The notes under the pieces are model-generated. The model was not told where the DNA came from. It was given only the letters and a program-made list of their open reading frames with translations, and did not search any database. Position numbers and translations under genes: made by a program. Positions 1 to 11,381 of a stretch of 64,000 nt of DNA are shown in pieces. Position 1 is the first letter of the stretch. Every line of letters begins with the position of its first letter. Source of the DNA: Leuctra nigra (Eukaryota > Arthropoda > Insecta > Plecoptera > Leuctridae); contig OW203764.1 in the NCBI GenBank assembly GCA_934045905.1, forward strand, positions 21,943,109-22,007,108, given 5' to 3'.

Positions 1-396
1 AAAGTGAGTACTTACCTACCAACACAGTGTTGGGGAAGGAACTTTTAAGAGTAATGCGTTCCTAGGAACGCTTTACTTTTTTGGGGAACTTCTGAGTCCT
101 ACAAGGAACATGAGCGTCAAACGTTCGTTTTAACATAAAGCTCGCTCCTTTGTAATCTCAATTACCTACTTGCTATAAATATTCTCGATCTTGTTCTACC
201 TGGAAAATTTCTATCTTCCATAGACCTACTATATATAGTACCTATAGATATAGTGAGGGGCGGCTATTGGCATATATATAATTGGCAGAATAATGCAAAA
301 TGTGATACAATTTTTTCCTTTGGCAGTCTTATTGGAAATATTCCGCTCTTTTATAATTTCGATCCTCAAAAAGTAGGACGGCCATTTTCGGCTCCA

Positions 397-524
397 GGGC
401 TGCGATCGTGTAAAATGACAACTTACTTGTCGCAATGACAAGCTTCTCATCTCAATGTTATTCACGGCCTTCTAGGGTCTTGTCACCGTGACAAGGAAGT
501 TGTCATATTACACGATCGCAGCCC
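397..524. repeat. Foldback with GGGCTGCGATCGTGTAA ends
   Basis: GGGCTGCGATCGTGTAA at 397 is answered by TTACACGATCGCAGCCC ending at 524. The pairing continues inward through ATGACAACTT / AAGTTGTCAT, giving arms of about 40 bp. It is a small MITE-like palindrome nested inside the larger hAT-like element. No coding content. Confidence 0.7.
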
Positions 525-1182
525 AGGGCTGTAAAATCCCTATCTTGAGACGATTCATCAACACACAAATTGATGTTTCAGGGAGAATAGTTGGAGATAC
601 AGAGAATGCACATTACAAATTTAATTATTCGTTTTATGGCTATGGATAATTTATGTCAATAGGGCACTGGCCAAACTTTCTCCCGATTGCATGGCGCTAG
701 CATCGAGACAGGTCAAAACCAAGGTCCATCAAAACAACAACGCGCGAAACATTTTTGACAGGCTTAAGAAGATGTACTTACTGTTTAGATATATTCATTT
801 TTTACTCTAGTATTATAACATGTTTGAAAATAAGAAGATATTTCAATTTCTACATCAAAATCCAGGACATAACTAGACGACACCCCCTCAGTTGTTTCAT
901 TGTTTCCATTTGCCGTGAGTCTTCAAGAGAGCCTTGGAAACAAAAACAAAATACTGACAGCTGTCATTACACGATCAAAATATCATTTACACTACAGTAT
1001 CTTATAATTATCCATCTATTTCGGTAAATAACCAAATATCAACATCAATTTTTTTATTCTTATTCTCAATTCTAATGAAAATATGGTCTGTGTAGCAAGA
1101 AATCCTTTGATTTAAAAGTGACCTCCCTCGACGCTAGCGCCAAAAGTGACCGACCCGTCGTCCTATCTTGGCATCGTCAAAT

Positions 1183-1367
1183 AGACCGATTTAAAAATTA
1201 TCTAGGTGGCTCTGCTTTTCAAAAAATTTCACATGCAGTTTGGTTTTCCATATATCTGTTGGTGTTTTTATCCATTGTTGTAAAACACCAATAGATATAT
1301 GGAAAACCAAACTGCATGTAAAATTTTTTGAAAAGCAGAGCCACCTAGATAATTTTTAAATCGGTCT
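1183..1367. repeat. Near-perfect 185-bp palindrome (foldback MITE)
   Basis: Arms of about 80 bp start AGACCGATTTAAAAATTATC at 1183 and end with the complement ...AAATCGGTCT at 1367, around a short loop near 1270-1290. The arms are almost identical, so the insertion is young or the palindrome is kept similar by gene conversion. It is nested within the 25-1714 element. Confidence 0.85.
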
Positions 1368-1795
1368 TTTGAACTTTTTGTAGTGCTTTTAAAACTTTAT
1401 ACCTACATTTTGTGCAAAAATAAAAAAAACTTTTTATCCAAGATGGCGGCATAGTTTTGAGTTCTCGTATATTTTTTTGAAGAAGGCATATTTTTTTAGT
1501 ACCTACCTATGTGTACTTCAAGTACCTAACCAATTTTCTTTAGCTAGTGTCAGCTATTGTACAGGTATTAAAACCTTTATGTCTCCACCCCCCACTCTCC
1601 CAAATAGTAAATTTCGTGACCCATCAATGTCCATAATTTGAACCTACATAAGCTATGCAACTATGAACTAAGCTTTTAAAAATATCATTTTAAAAAGGAA
1701 CTTCCCCAACACTGCCTACCTAACTATTGAGGTGAATTAAAATGTAAACTCTTCAATTAATTCCATCTCGTTTTATACTAATCTCTCTGTTCTAG

Positions 1796-4700
1796 GAATT
1801 ATCTGTTTGTTCGCAATCTGATGAGAGATATTGGTGCCAGAGCAGCTGCAGTGTTTGCTAGTCAGCCTTTCAATGTAATAGCTCTTCGAACAATGGCACA
1901 GTTTGTTGGGGGCGAGACAAAATACACGTAAGTCTACCCAAATGTAGTTGGAATTGTGTTGTTAATAATAATAATAATAATGTAATTTATTGAGCACATA
2001 AAATAGGTACACAATTGGTCTGTATTCAACAATCGAGTCGTTGATCTTCCATACATCCATCTCTTCTCTTCAGCTGCTTCACCTCTTCACCGTTTACCTA
2101 TTTCTTCTTAAGTTATTCATAAAAGTCATTATACATATAGTTGTGAATGAGAAGTAGAAACTCGACCAAAACTCATGCAAACAAATCACAAGAAATGGGG
2201 TTGTCTTTATTTATAAGGCACTGGTTATACAAAAAGTTGTTGCTCATATCTTCATCTAGAGATTCATATTTGAACGAGCAACTCCTTTTGGCATGGACCT
2301 CTAGCTGCTTTTTTTCTGTCCGTACCACTAGATGCAGATTGCATTGTTTCTCCGATTGAGCTGACATTTTGCACACATACCTACAAACCAACTCTGGGGA
2401 TTACGGACTCTAATTTTTTTGAAGTCCTTTGTTTGGTTCAAATTTTTAACAAATTATCTTCCGATTGTTGGTCCGATCAATTTTAAATTTTGCCCATCAT
2501 TGCAACCAACATTTTTTTTTTTTTTTTTTTACAAAGATAAAAATGGATTTTTGGATTTTCTTACCAAATCCACCAATTGGTTAAAATTTAAAAAAAAAGT
2601 CTTCCAATGGGGTTGTTCACGCAAAACTATTGTAGATGGCGTTGCTGTCCTAACCGTAATAAGAACCAATCAAAATGCCGAGAGAGAGCCAATCAAAATG
2701 CAGAGCGGAATGGAAGATTTTTAAACCTTGGCGGGAGTTTGATTCAGAGATCTTGGATTCAGAGACCAACCAATCAGAGAGAGACTACTCCATTGCCGCC
2801 AGCGCTGCGAGTGAGAGCAAATGGCAGTGAACAACCCCATTGGTCTAAAATCAAAATGCTCCAATTAAGTTCAAATTTGGCATGATGCCCACCCACATTA
2901 TCTCTTCCCCACCGACGGCTGTAACCTTATCGCGGTGGTGGGGTTTGTGTTGGCCAATGATCCATTGCAGCTACGCCGGCGAGCATATGCTCATATGTAA
3001 GGGCTACCCATGCCGGACAGGTCAGTGGAGAGGTCCAGACAAAGAGCAGCCAGGATCGGCCTAACCATGCCCTCCCTTGAATTTACGGTCCCCTCGGGCC
3101 GGCCTTCCCTCTCGAGATGGTGATCCCCCTGAAATCGGGTTCCGCCGGCCCGAATCCCCACACCCCCCGGTCCGTCCCCATTCCGGCCTGGCCTTCCCAC
3201 TAATGCTGGACTCCCCCGGATCGGGCCCGTTAGGTCGACCCTCTCCTCATGTCCTCCACTTAATTCAACAAAGTTTAAAAAGTAAAACATTGATGTGCGC
3301 AATATAACCTCGTCGTTGACGCGCCATAAAACCCTAATAATTTAATCTAATCTAATCATTATCTCTTATTTTACACAATTTCAACCCAATCGGTCAAGTA
3401 TTTACGGACTTGTTGCCATTTTAAGAGTTTAGAAAGAGTTGTCAATGAGATTTTTGGAAAAGTTTCTAAGTCACTCACAACACGTGGATCTGTTATTCAG
3501 TTCTTCCAGAACCAGAGTGTATAGGTATGGAAATTGGAAAGTTGTAAAGAAAATCGTATCGTGCATCGTGTTATGGCTGGAGATGTTTCACGTTTCGGTG
3601 CTTGCTCATCAACGCGTTACACTGACTAGTAATTGGGTCTGTCCATTTGACTCTAGTGATCGTTTGCAACATACTTCTCTATTGATAACCCGATACAAGA
3701 GGGTCACCCGGGGGAAGTGTGGACGCTTTTTCAGTAGTTGGAGTTTAACATGCTGAAAAGGGCACAAGTCTTTGAGCAAATCAATCCAAAATTTCAGGAA
3801 GTCTTGAACACATTCCTGGCGTTATGTAAAAAAATTTAAAAAGTCATAATTGTATTGTCAATGAGTAGGCAATAAGAAAATGTAGCCGCACCTTCGTGTC
3901 ACACTTCCCCCATCAAAATGGGGGAAGTGTGACACGGACTGGGGGAAGTGTGACATGTACTGAGTGATAAGAAGTGCATTCTAATGTGTAAGAAGGGTAA
4001 TGAGGATGCTTTTTAAGGTCCATAATTATGAACAATCAAAAATGAAAAATTGGAAAAAAATTGAACAGTTTTAATCAGAAATTAATGATAAGACAGCTAG
4101 ATACAATTAATAAAGTTATTCACAAAGTATTCTGGCTCTCGAAACCCAAAGAAACTGATCCAGGGTACTTTATCTGATTCTGCAGGCTGTGTTAAACATT
4201 ATTGGCTCAGGCAAAATCAGTAAAATGTCATTTACACTTACAAATTTGCAAAAATACCTGACAAAAATTTAAAAATTAACAAAAAAAATGACGTAATCGA
4301 AAAAAATTAACAAAATTTATTAAAAAAATAATAAAATTACAGGATAATTGATGGCCACCCTAATTTCTTACCTATAAATGATTTGAATAGGCCACATAAA
4401 TACATCTGTAATTTACACCAGCTGTTTAAAGGCATGCACATTTTGGTAAATAATAGTGATAATATAAAACTTTGATAAGCCCTTGTAATTTTACTAAACG
4501 GACATGAAATTATCAAAATTACCTTCATCCAAGAGAGTGGCTTCAATGAATAAAATAAAACCCAATTTTTTTGCGTCAAAATAATGCATTTCATTTCCTT
4601 CCAATGTTTTCACAGTTCCCTCATCATAACATATCAGTCACACTTCCCCCAACACTAAAAAAAAACTGGGGTAATTGTGACACCCTAATTAAAAAGGTAC

Positions 4701-6619
4701 AGATAATGATTTTTCACTTTCTTTGAATATTTTGTCATTATTGGGACTATAAGTGACTGAATGCATTAAAAAAATATCATATATTTTGTTAAAATTTCAT
4801 TATAATGCCAACTTTCTAGAATCTCGTAGAATTATGATTTACAGTTCTTTTGCAAGTTGATATTAATGACATTATAAAACGAACGGAGCACAATTATTAT
4901 ACTGGATTTTATGTTTTAGGAGTCTCAACAAATGTCCTAATATGAAGCTATTTTTTATTTTTTATTACATTTTTAAACGGTCTAGTTAAGGCAGGTGTCA
5001 CACTTCCCCCGAATCACAGTTCCCCCGGGTGACCCTACTTAATTGTTAAAACTGTGTGTTATTTGATGCAGGTAGATAATATTAATCCCTTGAGTTAAAA
5101 TAAGAGTTTTGTGGCAACTAACCTTAGTTACGTATACCTCTTGCGAAGGAAGCTACCTATACACTTATGTCACCACTTGCTGATTTCATTTATTGTTGCA
5201 AATCTGGATATTATATTTTAAACTGAACTGTGCGCCAGACATGTTTCTGAAGTAGGTAGTTACTACTGCCTACCTAGTTTCGAAATTCTTTTTTTTAGCT
5301 TATTTTATTGCAAATATTTGTGACTGGAGTTTGGTCCCTAGGTTATAACATTATTCCCAAGTGGGATTTTATTTATTTAAAACACTTTTTTTCATGACAA
5401 TGAAGAATGATCAAATTCAATAAGAATGGCAGTTTGCACACTATAAACCTTTTTGAATAACATGGTGTCCTACCTATTTGAAATCAAAGTATTTGATTTT
5501 TACTTTTTTGTTGTAATTTTGTACACTTTTTTAGAGCAACCCTAATGTAGTTGTACCTGCTCTCTTCTGTTTAGTGGAATTTTGGGCTCGGTTGTGGAAA
5601 TCTACCGGGAAAATGGCTTGCCTGGATTCTTCAGTGGTCTTACTCCTCGGGTTATTGGAGAGATCGCGACTCTTCTTCTAACAGCTGTGTTCACCTATGG
5701 AGTCAATCGATATGTAGTGGAGGACACAGAAATGCAGCCCTACACAAACATGTTCATAGGTGTAAGTATATTCAAATGTAATTCTACACATTCTCAACTG
5801 CTATTGTAATAGAGCATGGTTTACATAGACAAAGTTTGTAATTAATTAGGTACCTACTAATTTACAAATTAGTATCACATTTAGCTTGTTCGTTCTGATT
5901 GTGGGAAACACAGACTAAGTTTCCGCAAGCTTCATAGTGTCTGCAGTTTCAAAATGTTATTTCCAAAAAAAGAAATTTAGAATCATTACTTAGGATTAGG
6001 AGAATGCTCATTCATGAGATCATGGATGTTTTCGGAACCGTTTTCATGCAAGACAGTTGTGAAGACGGTTTGAGTGTGCTGGTGTGGCACTGAAAAGGGC
6101 CGTGGGCGACATTTCGAAGGAGTTACTTCCTTCATCTTCTGGGCCTGGCAACGACTGCGAAGATAAAGACTAGTGACGCAGTCGCCCACGGCCTATTTCA
6201 GGGCCACCAACACACTTAACGGAACAAACCGTCTTCACAACTGCCTTGCATCAAAACGGTTCCGAAAACAATCGTGATCTCATGTATGAGCATCTTCCTA
6301 ATCCTAAGTAATCGTCATATACAATCAAACTCTTGACGTTTGTAACAGATTTGTTCTTTAATTTCAGTACATTGCCAGTTCGTTAACATATCCGTTCCAA
6401 GTGGTATCCAACACAATGGCAGTGAATAATTGCCAGCTGCTGGCCGGACTGCCACCGCAGATGCCCATTTATACAAGCTGGACTGACTGTTGGTCACATC
6501 TCTCCCAAACAAATCAGCTTAAACGTGGAAATAGTATCATATTCCGATACTACTCTGTTGCAAAAGTGATTGATGAACCATCTGTCGATAAAAAGCATTT
6601 CTTCCAGTTTAGCAAGTAA
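1796..6619 (+). CDS. Mtch: Mitochondrial carrier homolog (MTCH2-like), 3' part of gene
   Basis: This is the C-terminal 190 codons of a mitochondrial carrier homolog. The coding exons are 1796-1927, 5575-5761 and 6368-6619 (stop TAA 6617-6619). All junctions are AG/GT and the phases fit: a split ACT codon at 1927/5575 and phase 0 at 5761/6368. Visible sequence includes SQPFNVIALRTMAQFVGGE, the next-exon segment GLPGFFSGLTPRVIGE, and SLTYPFQVVSNTMAVNNC near the end. These match the degenerate carrier repeats and the MAVNNC..LAGLPP signature of MTCH1/MTCH2. Family members sit in the outer mitochondrial membrane; MTCH2 is known as an insertase for alpha-helical proteins and a BID receptor. The N-terminal exons lie left of the window. 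The first intron seen (3.6 kb) is filled with repeats, and the second holds a 328-bp foldback. The gene assignment is firm; the choice between MTCH1-like and MTCH2-like is less sure. Confidence 0.9.
1962..2135 (-). mobile_element. 5'-truncated LINE copy: 3' UTR only
   Basis: (TAA)n followed by TGTAATTTATTGAGCACATA and about 150 more bases matches the 3' end of the LINE whose RT lies at 21072-22244 (same sequence at 20800-20935). Only the 3' tail is present, as expected for a heavily 5'-truncated target-primed insertion. The poly(TAA) end is 34 bp inside the MTCH2 intron, just past the donor at 1928. Confidence 0.8.
2604..2843. repeat. 240-bp foldback inserted in older repeat
   Basis: CCAATGGGGTTGTTCAC at 2604 is the complement of GTGAACAACCCCATTGG ending at 2843. 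Inside, ACCAATCAAAATGC and GCCAATCAAAATGC near 2665-2701 form a short direct repeat. The ORFs crossing this stretch are not conserved genes. Confidence 0.7.
2907..3356 (+). mobile_element. GC-rich retroelement fragment with TSD
   Basis: This 450-bp block is far more GC-rich than its surroundings. It is flanked by the 11-bp direct repeat CATTATCTCTT (2896-2906 and 3357-3367). It ends in a short repetitive tail of TAATC units after GACGCGCCATAAAACC. TSD plus 3' tail fits a 5'-truncated LINE or a SINE. No RT motif is visible, so the family is unknown. Confidence 0.7.
3700..5036. mobile_element. 1.34-kb TIR element with GGGGGAAGTGTGACA repeats
   Basis: The terminal inverted repeats are AGGGTCACCCGGGGG (3700) and CCCCCGGGTGACCCT (ending 5036). 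The motif CACACTTCCCCC or its complement recurs next to both ends, as an inverted pair and a direct copy at 3899-3956, and at 4631-4683. Repeated subterminal motifs of this kind usually bind a transposase. No transposase ORF is present and no target duplication was recognised. The element fills most of an MTCH2 intron. Confidence 0.65.
5037..5574. other. Intron DNA, no recognised feature
   Basis: AT-rich intron remnant between the TIR element and the second visible MTCH2 exon. The acceptor at 5574 (TTCTGTTTAG) is its only evident function. Confidence 0.5.
5985..6312. repeat. 328-bp foldback MITE in last MTCH2 intron
   Basis: Arms of about 150 bp begin ATTACTTAGGATTAGG at 5985 and end CCTAATCCTAAGTAAT at 6312. 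The internal pairing runs through CGGAACCGTTTT and GGCCGTGGGCGAC. The arms have diverged by several substitutions and short indels, so it is older than the perfect palindromes elsewhere. It ends 55 bp before the acceptor of the last exon. Confidence 0.85.
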
Positions 6620-6894
6620 TGTATGCTGTATGATGTGTATTTAATTAATTAAACTGTTAAATGCTGTTACATGAGTCAGTGGTGAATATTATTTGCAGTC
6701 TTCTAAATCATTAGATAAGTTTCGCTACCCTAGGTAGGTATGGAAGAATTCATTCAGAACCATGTGTAATATAATATGTAATTGAGATACAAGATCATCA
6801 AACAAAAAGCTAAATTTATCCCTAGATAAATTCTGCAACTTTTAATTAATTAAATGTAGATTCTACCTAAGATTCAAATGTGCTACAAGTCTAA
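6620..6894. other. Probable MTCH2 3' UTR
   Basis: AT-rich sequence after the stop codon. ATTAAA at 6647-6652 could act as a weak polyadenylation signal. No better AATAAA lies within the next few hundred bases, so the transcript end is not fixed. Confidence 0.35.
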
Positions 6895-7053
6895 AGCCCC
6901 ATTTACACGGTGCAATTTCTTGTACAACTTCTGTGCCACAGTTGTTCTGCACATGTGCAGAGTCACTTTTTCATCTCAAAAGTGATATTGCGCACGAGCA
7001 GATAAACTGTGGCACAGAAGTTGTACAAGAAATTGCACCGTGTAAATGGGGCT
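6895..7053. mobile_element. 159-bp palindromic MITE, TAA target duplication
   Basis: AGCCCCATTTACACGG begins at 6895 and CCGTGTAAATGGGGCT ends at 7053, with TAA on both sides (6892-6894 and 7054-7056). The inner arms pair through TTGTACAAGAAATTGCACC and its complement. Three-base TAA/TTA duplications are typical of PIF/Harbinger-type MITEs, hence that tentative class. Confidence 0.75.
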
Positions 7054-7056
7054 TAA

Positions 7057-8872
7057 GACATAAGATACAAAAACTAATTTCTTGAAGTTGTGAAAATTTC
7101 TTCGACCCTTCAATTGAGTGCTAATAATGGATTTAGTTTTTAAACATTTGATAAACTGATAAAATGTTAACAAAATCTTAGTGAATGTGTATTAATTAAG
7201 TACCTATATTTGTAAAATTGCTGCAATACCATATGAGATGCTATGGAATTTCAGGGGATGTAACAAAACTTGATTGGATTTTATTTAGATTGGAAAGATT
7301 CCTGTGCTACTTATTGGTAATCAGATATGTGGGCCTTGTGCCATAGGTTTCAAATGTGTTTAAATGAGATTAAATGAAAAAATAAGTAAAACAGTATATG
7401 CAAATGTCTTGATACTGTCAAAATCTACTTAGTATTCAGTATTGCTAAATTTTGTGTTTTGCTGGACTAAAATAGCTATAATCAGTGTCCCAGTTCTCGT
7501 CCATGACCATAGCCCTAATCTCGACCACCATTAATACTCTATAACAATTAACCATACTCAACCACTTCAACATTGAATTTTTCAAGTGGACGAGATTAGG
7601 GGAAGTGGTATTTTGCTCATTCAAACTGTAAAATAACTGTTCTGAACTCACCCTGCTAGCAATGACCAATCAGAAATCAATCTTCAGTGTCTAATTTATC
7701 ATATGGAATGCAGCCAAGATGTGACATTTACTAACAGTTGTTTTAAAAATGAGTGTACTATGCTGAATTGTGAACGAGTCACGGTGACGAGAACTGGTAC
7801 ACTGACCCTACCGCTACTCATTCATGTCCTATAGTTAACACTGATCTTGTTCTTCACTTCAAAAGCCTGGTTCCAATATTTTAGAAGGTACATTTCACAT
7901 ATTTTACGAACACTCGTGCGTGAAGCTCACTAATGTTGACTTGTGGACTGCAGTTAGTACCAAATTATATTAGAAAATAATGTTAGGTGTTAACTCTTTT
8001 GATTTTAAGGGTATTATCTATAATATATTCACAGGCAAAATATTTCAAATTAAGTTTTGGCATTTGCTAATTATATTTCAATTATATTGTAATTATGAAA
8101 GTTGTTCACTCATCATGGAACCTCTGCTAAAGAGAAGTAAATAATTAATCTGTGTAAAATATGTAATTTGTGATGAATGGAGCACAAACACCACCACAAC
8201 TACCTAATTGATACAAAGCAAATGAAAAATAAATTGAAATTTTAGTCAAAATGAATAAATTGAAATTGTTTAACATTCAATGTTTAACCATCAATACCTT
8301 CTAGGTAACGAGGATAACGCTCCAAGTAACACGTTGATAAGCGAACCTTTGTATTCCATGCTAAATTAATGTGCAACTGCTTCTTGCTTCTCTACACTCC
8401 TTGGAAACAGCTGTGAAGTCAAGGTCCACTAAATCTTTTCCTAGCGGAGAACAGTTGTAACGGAGATTTAGTGCAGAGATTTAGATTTCTGAATACAACT
8501 AGGAGATCTCTTAGACTGAATTCTGATGGTGCGATCTAACAGTTTTCAGTAAATCAGATTTATTGAACGATCATTTTAGTTGTGCCAAGTGTACATCTAT
8601 ATCTAGTGACAGCTAGCTATACTTAATATCTTCTAGCTTACACTTTGCTTATTCTGGTGGACATCAGTATGGAAATATTAAATGAGAGCACTGATTAACA
8701 ATATTTAGGGAAGTCATCTGAACTATTTGGTCATAAATTTGTAAATATCAAGAAAATAAAAATTGACAGTACATAAAACATGGACGCATAAAACGACATG
8801 TGAAATATGATAGCAGTGTTGTCATTTCTAAGTCGACAACAATGTGTTACCTACCATGGCACTACTGCACAA
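7057..8872. other. Intergenic AT-rich DNA
   Basis: No convincing exon, RNA gene or element boundary was found. Short ORFs here lack conserved features. CTAATCTCGACCACC near 7514 and GACGAGATTAGG near 7588 form a weak inverted pair. Confidence 0.4.
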
Positions 8873-10528
8873 TAGTCCATCGCCATCGCCTAGGTGGCCG
8901 GAGCTCCCCCCCTCTGCGGACGCATGGAGACAATACTTTTTCGAAAGATCTTTAAATTTGTAGTAGAATTTCACTTGTCTGCACTTTGGCGCCTGGTGGG
9001 TGCGGTCAAGAGGGGGCCCGAAGAGTTAAAATTATACAATCTTCCAACCCGAATTTCTTTTGATGCAAGCACACGATTTAAAATCAGGTTTCAAATCCAA
9101 AATCAACAATAAAAAATCTCAAATAATGTGGGGTGCATTTTTTTGTGTGACCTTGAATAGCAAAAGTAGCCAAATTTTGGGAAATTTTGGAAACGAAATA
9201 ACTCACGAACGAATAAATATTTTTTAACACTCTTTGCAGGAATTTACTTCCATAATAAATGGCAACAAATTTTATTTCTCATTATTTTCTCTGCGACCTT
9301 GAACTATGAAGTTGATGTTCCCACAAAACGGGGCAAGTGGGCAAAAACTCCCCAATTGAAACCTATTATTTTTTTGATTGAGCATTATAATTTCAGTAAA
9401 ATTAACTAGTTTTAACTTTTGCGGTTGGTTGGGGTAGCTTTGGGGCGGTTTTAGGTGTAATTTTGGATTTATTTTTAATAATTCAAAATTCGTCAATCGG
9501 TGAAGTAGAGCATGAAAACCCACATATATTACTTAATATGATCTGTTTTAACTGTTTTCAGATGTTTTTCATGTATTAACACTACTTTTCAAACATTTGT
9601 GAAAAAGTCAAAATGTTGACCCCGGGGGGTAACGCTTTAGAAAAATATACAGAAGGGTGTATATTTATATCTTATTTACAAATATAAAATCAGATATATT
9701 AAATATGTTATCGTATTGTCACTATTTGTACGTCTCAAAATTTCCCTAATTATACCTCTACACACACCCCACCCCCCAGGCGCCAGAGTGCAGACAAGTA
9801 AATTTTCACTTAAAATATGACCCTCTATCAAAAAAATGTGGTCGCTGAAAACCCCATTGGTTGGGGGTGATTCCGCCCAACATAGTTAAGAAACCCCAAA
9901 AAGTGGAAGAAATCAATATTTTGGTTTCGGGGGCATATTAAAAATATTTTTTTAACTCTTAATGACTACCACTCCCAAATGTGATTAAAAAAAAACTCAC
10001 AGTATTTTCTTCTGATCACGTATGTAAAAAATTATTTTGAAAATGTCAAAAAAATTGACTTTTTGGCCTTTTGGGAGCTACGCAAGTACTGATTAGGGCC
10101 TTTTACCATCTTATATTATCTTCCAAGGTAACCTTCTATTGGTTGATTTTCACTTTTTTAATTTCAAAGCATTTTAATTTTTTTGGGAAAAAAAGTCAAA
10201 ATTTTGACTTGACAGTAGAAGGAGATTTTAAAAAATACTATGCAGTGTAGTTTTATATCCCATTTCTAAATAATATGTGTTCAGAAAGACTTTATCTCTT
10301 ACCGTCTTGTCACAATTAATTAATAAAGTACTCAAAAAAGTCCAAAAGTGGCACATAGGGCAGTGAACCCCTGTACACCCCTGTACACCACCACACCCAC
10401 CAGGAGTCAAAGTGCAGACAAGTGAATTTTCACTTCAAATATGACCCTCTATCAAAAAAATATAGTCACAGCACGTCCGCAAGGGGGGGGGGGGGGGGGA
10501 GCTCCCACCCTTATTAGGCGATGGACTA
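8873..10528. mobile_element. 1.66-kb TIR element with poly-G end
   Basis: TAGTCCATCGCC (8873) and GGCGATGGACTA (ending 10528) are inverted termini. The next segments also pair: GGAGCTCCCCCC at the left and a long G run with GGGAGCTCCC at 10484-10507. Internal repeats include a 40-bp direct repeat containing ATGACCCTCTATC near 9814 and 10440, and the inverted block CTTGTCTGCACTTTGG (8973) / AAAGTGCAGACAAG (10410). No transposase ORF was seen. If TA is the target duplication, a mariner-like or ISL2EU-like origin is possible. Confidence 0.6.
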
Positions 10529-10975
10529 AATGTAGATAATATCATTATTTTATTTATCTTATTTTATTTCTTGAAATTTCGTACGAATGGCATTTATGGT
10601 CGGTCATCTTAAAACAGGATTTAAATGTTTTAACCACAATGTATGTTCGGTCAGAATCTTAAAAAATACCATTTACCTATGTACAATTCCACGCATGCCA
10701 TTACCTATGTCAATAAAATTAAAAGTACACACACTTAAATAAAACAAACCCAAGAATGTTTGTCAGAAAGTTAATTATAAACCTAGGTAAAAAATATATT
10801 ATTTTTTTAATTTTTTTATCAATCTTTGTAAACAAGAAGACTATTGATCCCACCCACAACAAAAATAATATGACTATGTTTACATTTTGTTATACTTACA
10901 TCACAACTTTAACAAAAGCATTACGATGTAAACCCAACGCATTAAGTTGTGATAAAACTTACCCCCTATCGCGAC

Positions 10976-11089
10976 TACCAGTCGTACACAGAAGTAGTAT
11001 AAGTTGCCTAAAATACAGATATGTGTAATACATGTAAAACACATATCTGTATTTTAGGCAACTTATACTACTTCTGTGTACGACTGGTA
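10976..11089. repeat. 114-bp near-perfect palindrome
   Basis: TACCAGTCGTACACAGAAGT at 10976 is mirrored by ACTTCTGTGTACGACTGGTA ending at 11089, with arms of about 50 bp around a loop of some 12 bases. The near identity implies a recent MITE insertion. Confidence 0.85.
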
Positions 11090-11381
11090 TGGTCCTACAA
11101 ATTGTAGGTATACAAAGGGGTGATTTGCAAAACTGGATTTATCATTACACCTTATTTTATAATAAAATCCTCGCAAAATCCTCTAAGGGCCGGTTATGCA
11201 ATACTGCAAGTTTAAACGGTCATTCAAGGAATGTCATTGGTTGTTGCTATGGCAATATAGACCTATCAACTGAAAATCTAAAAAAAAAACATTTTACCTA
11301 CTTGAAAGTTATCACTAGCTAACTCAGAAAAATAATATAACTCGTATAAGCATTTTAATGGTTTTCTATCCTCTGGGGCTG

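Larger units (their letters stand above)
25..1714. mobile_element. hAT-like non-autonomous element in MTCH2 intron
   Basis: The ends are inverted: CAGTGTTGGGGAAG begins at 25 and CTTCCCCAACACTG ends at 1714. Flanking bases CCTACCAA (15-22) and CCTACCTA (1715-1722) match in 7 of 8, suggesting an 8-bp target duplication as made by hAT transposases, with two extra bases at the left. The interior has no transposase ORF and carries two further foldbacks (397-524 and 1183-1367). The element ends 81 bp before the MTCH2 exon at 1796. Confidence 0.65.
2276..3625 (+). repeat. Degraded copy of the GAGCGAGC-terminal repeat family
   Basis: CTTTTGGCATGGACCTCT near 2287, the poly-T tract at 2511-2530 and the phrases built on GATTG..GGTCCGATCAATTT near 2461-2482 match the family copies at 11702 and 18411. 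The other terminus, CTTGCTCATCAACGCGTTAC, appears at 3600-3619. Two younger insertions interrupt it: a foldback at 2604-2843 and a GC-rich retroelement at 2907-3356. The exact borders are uncertain. Confidence 0.5.
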
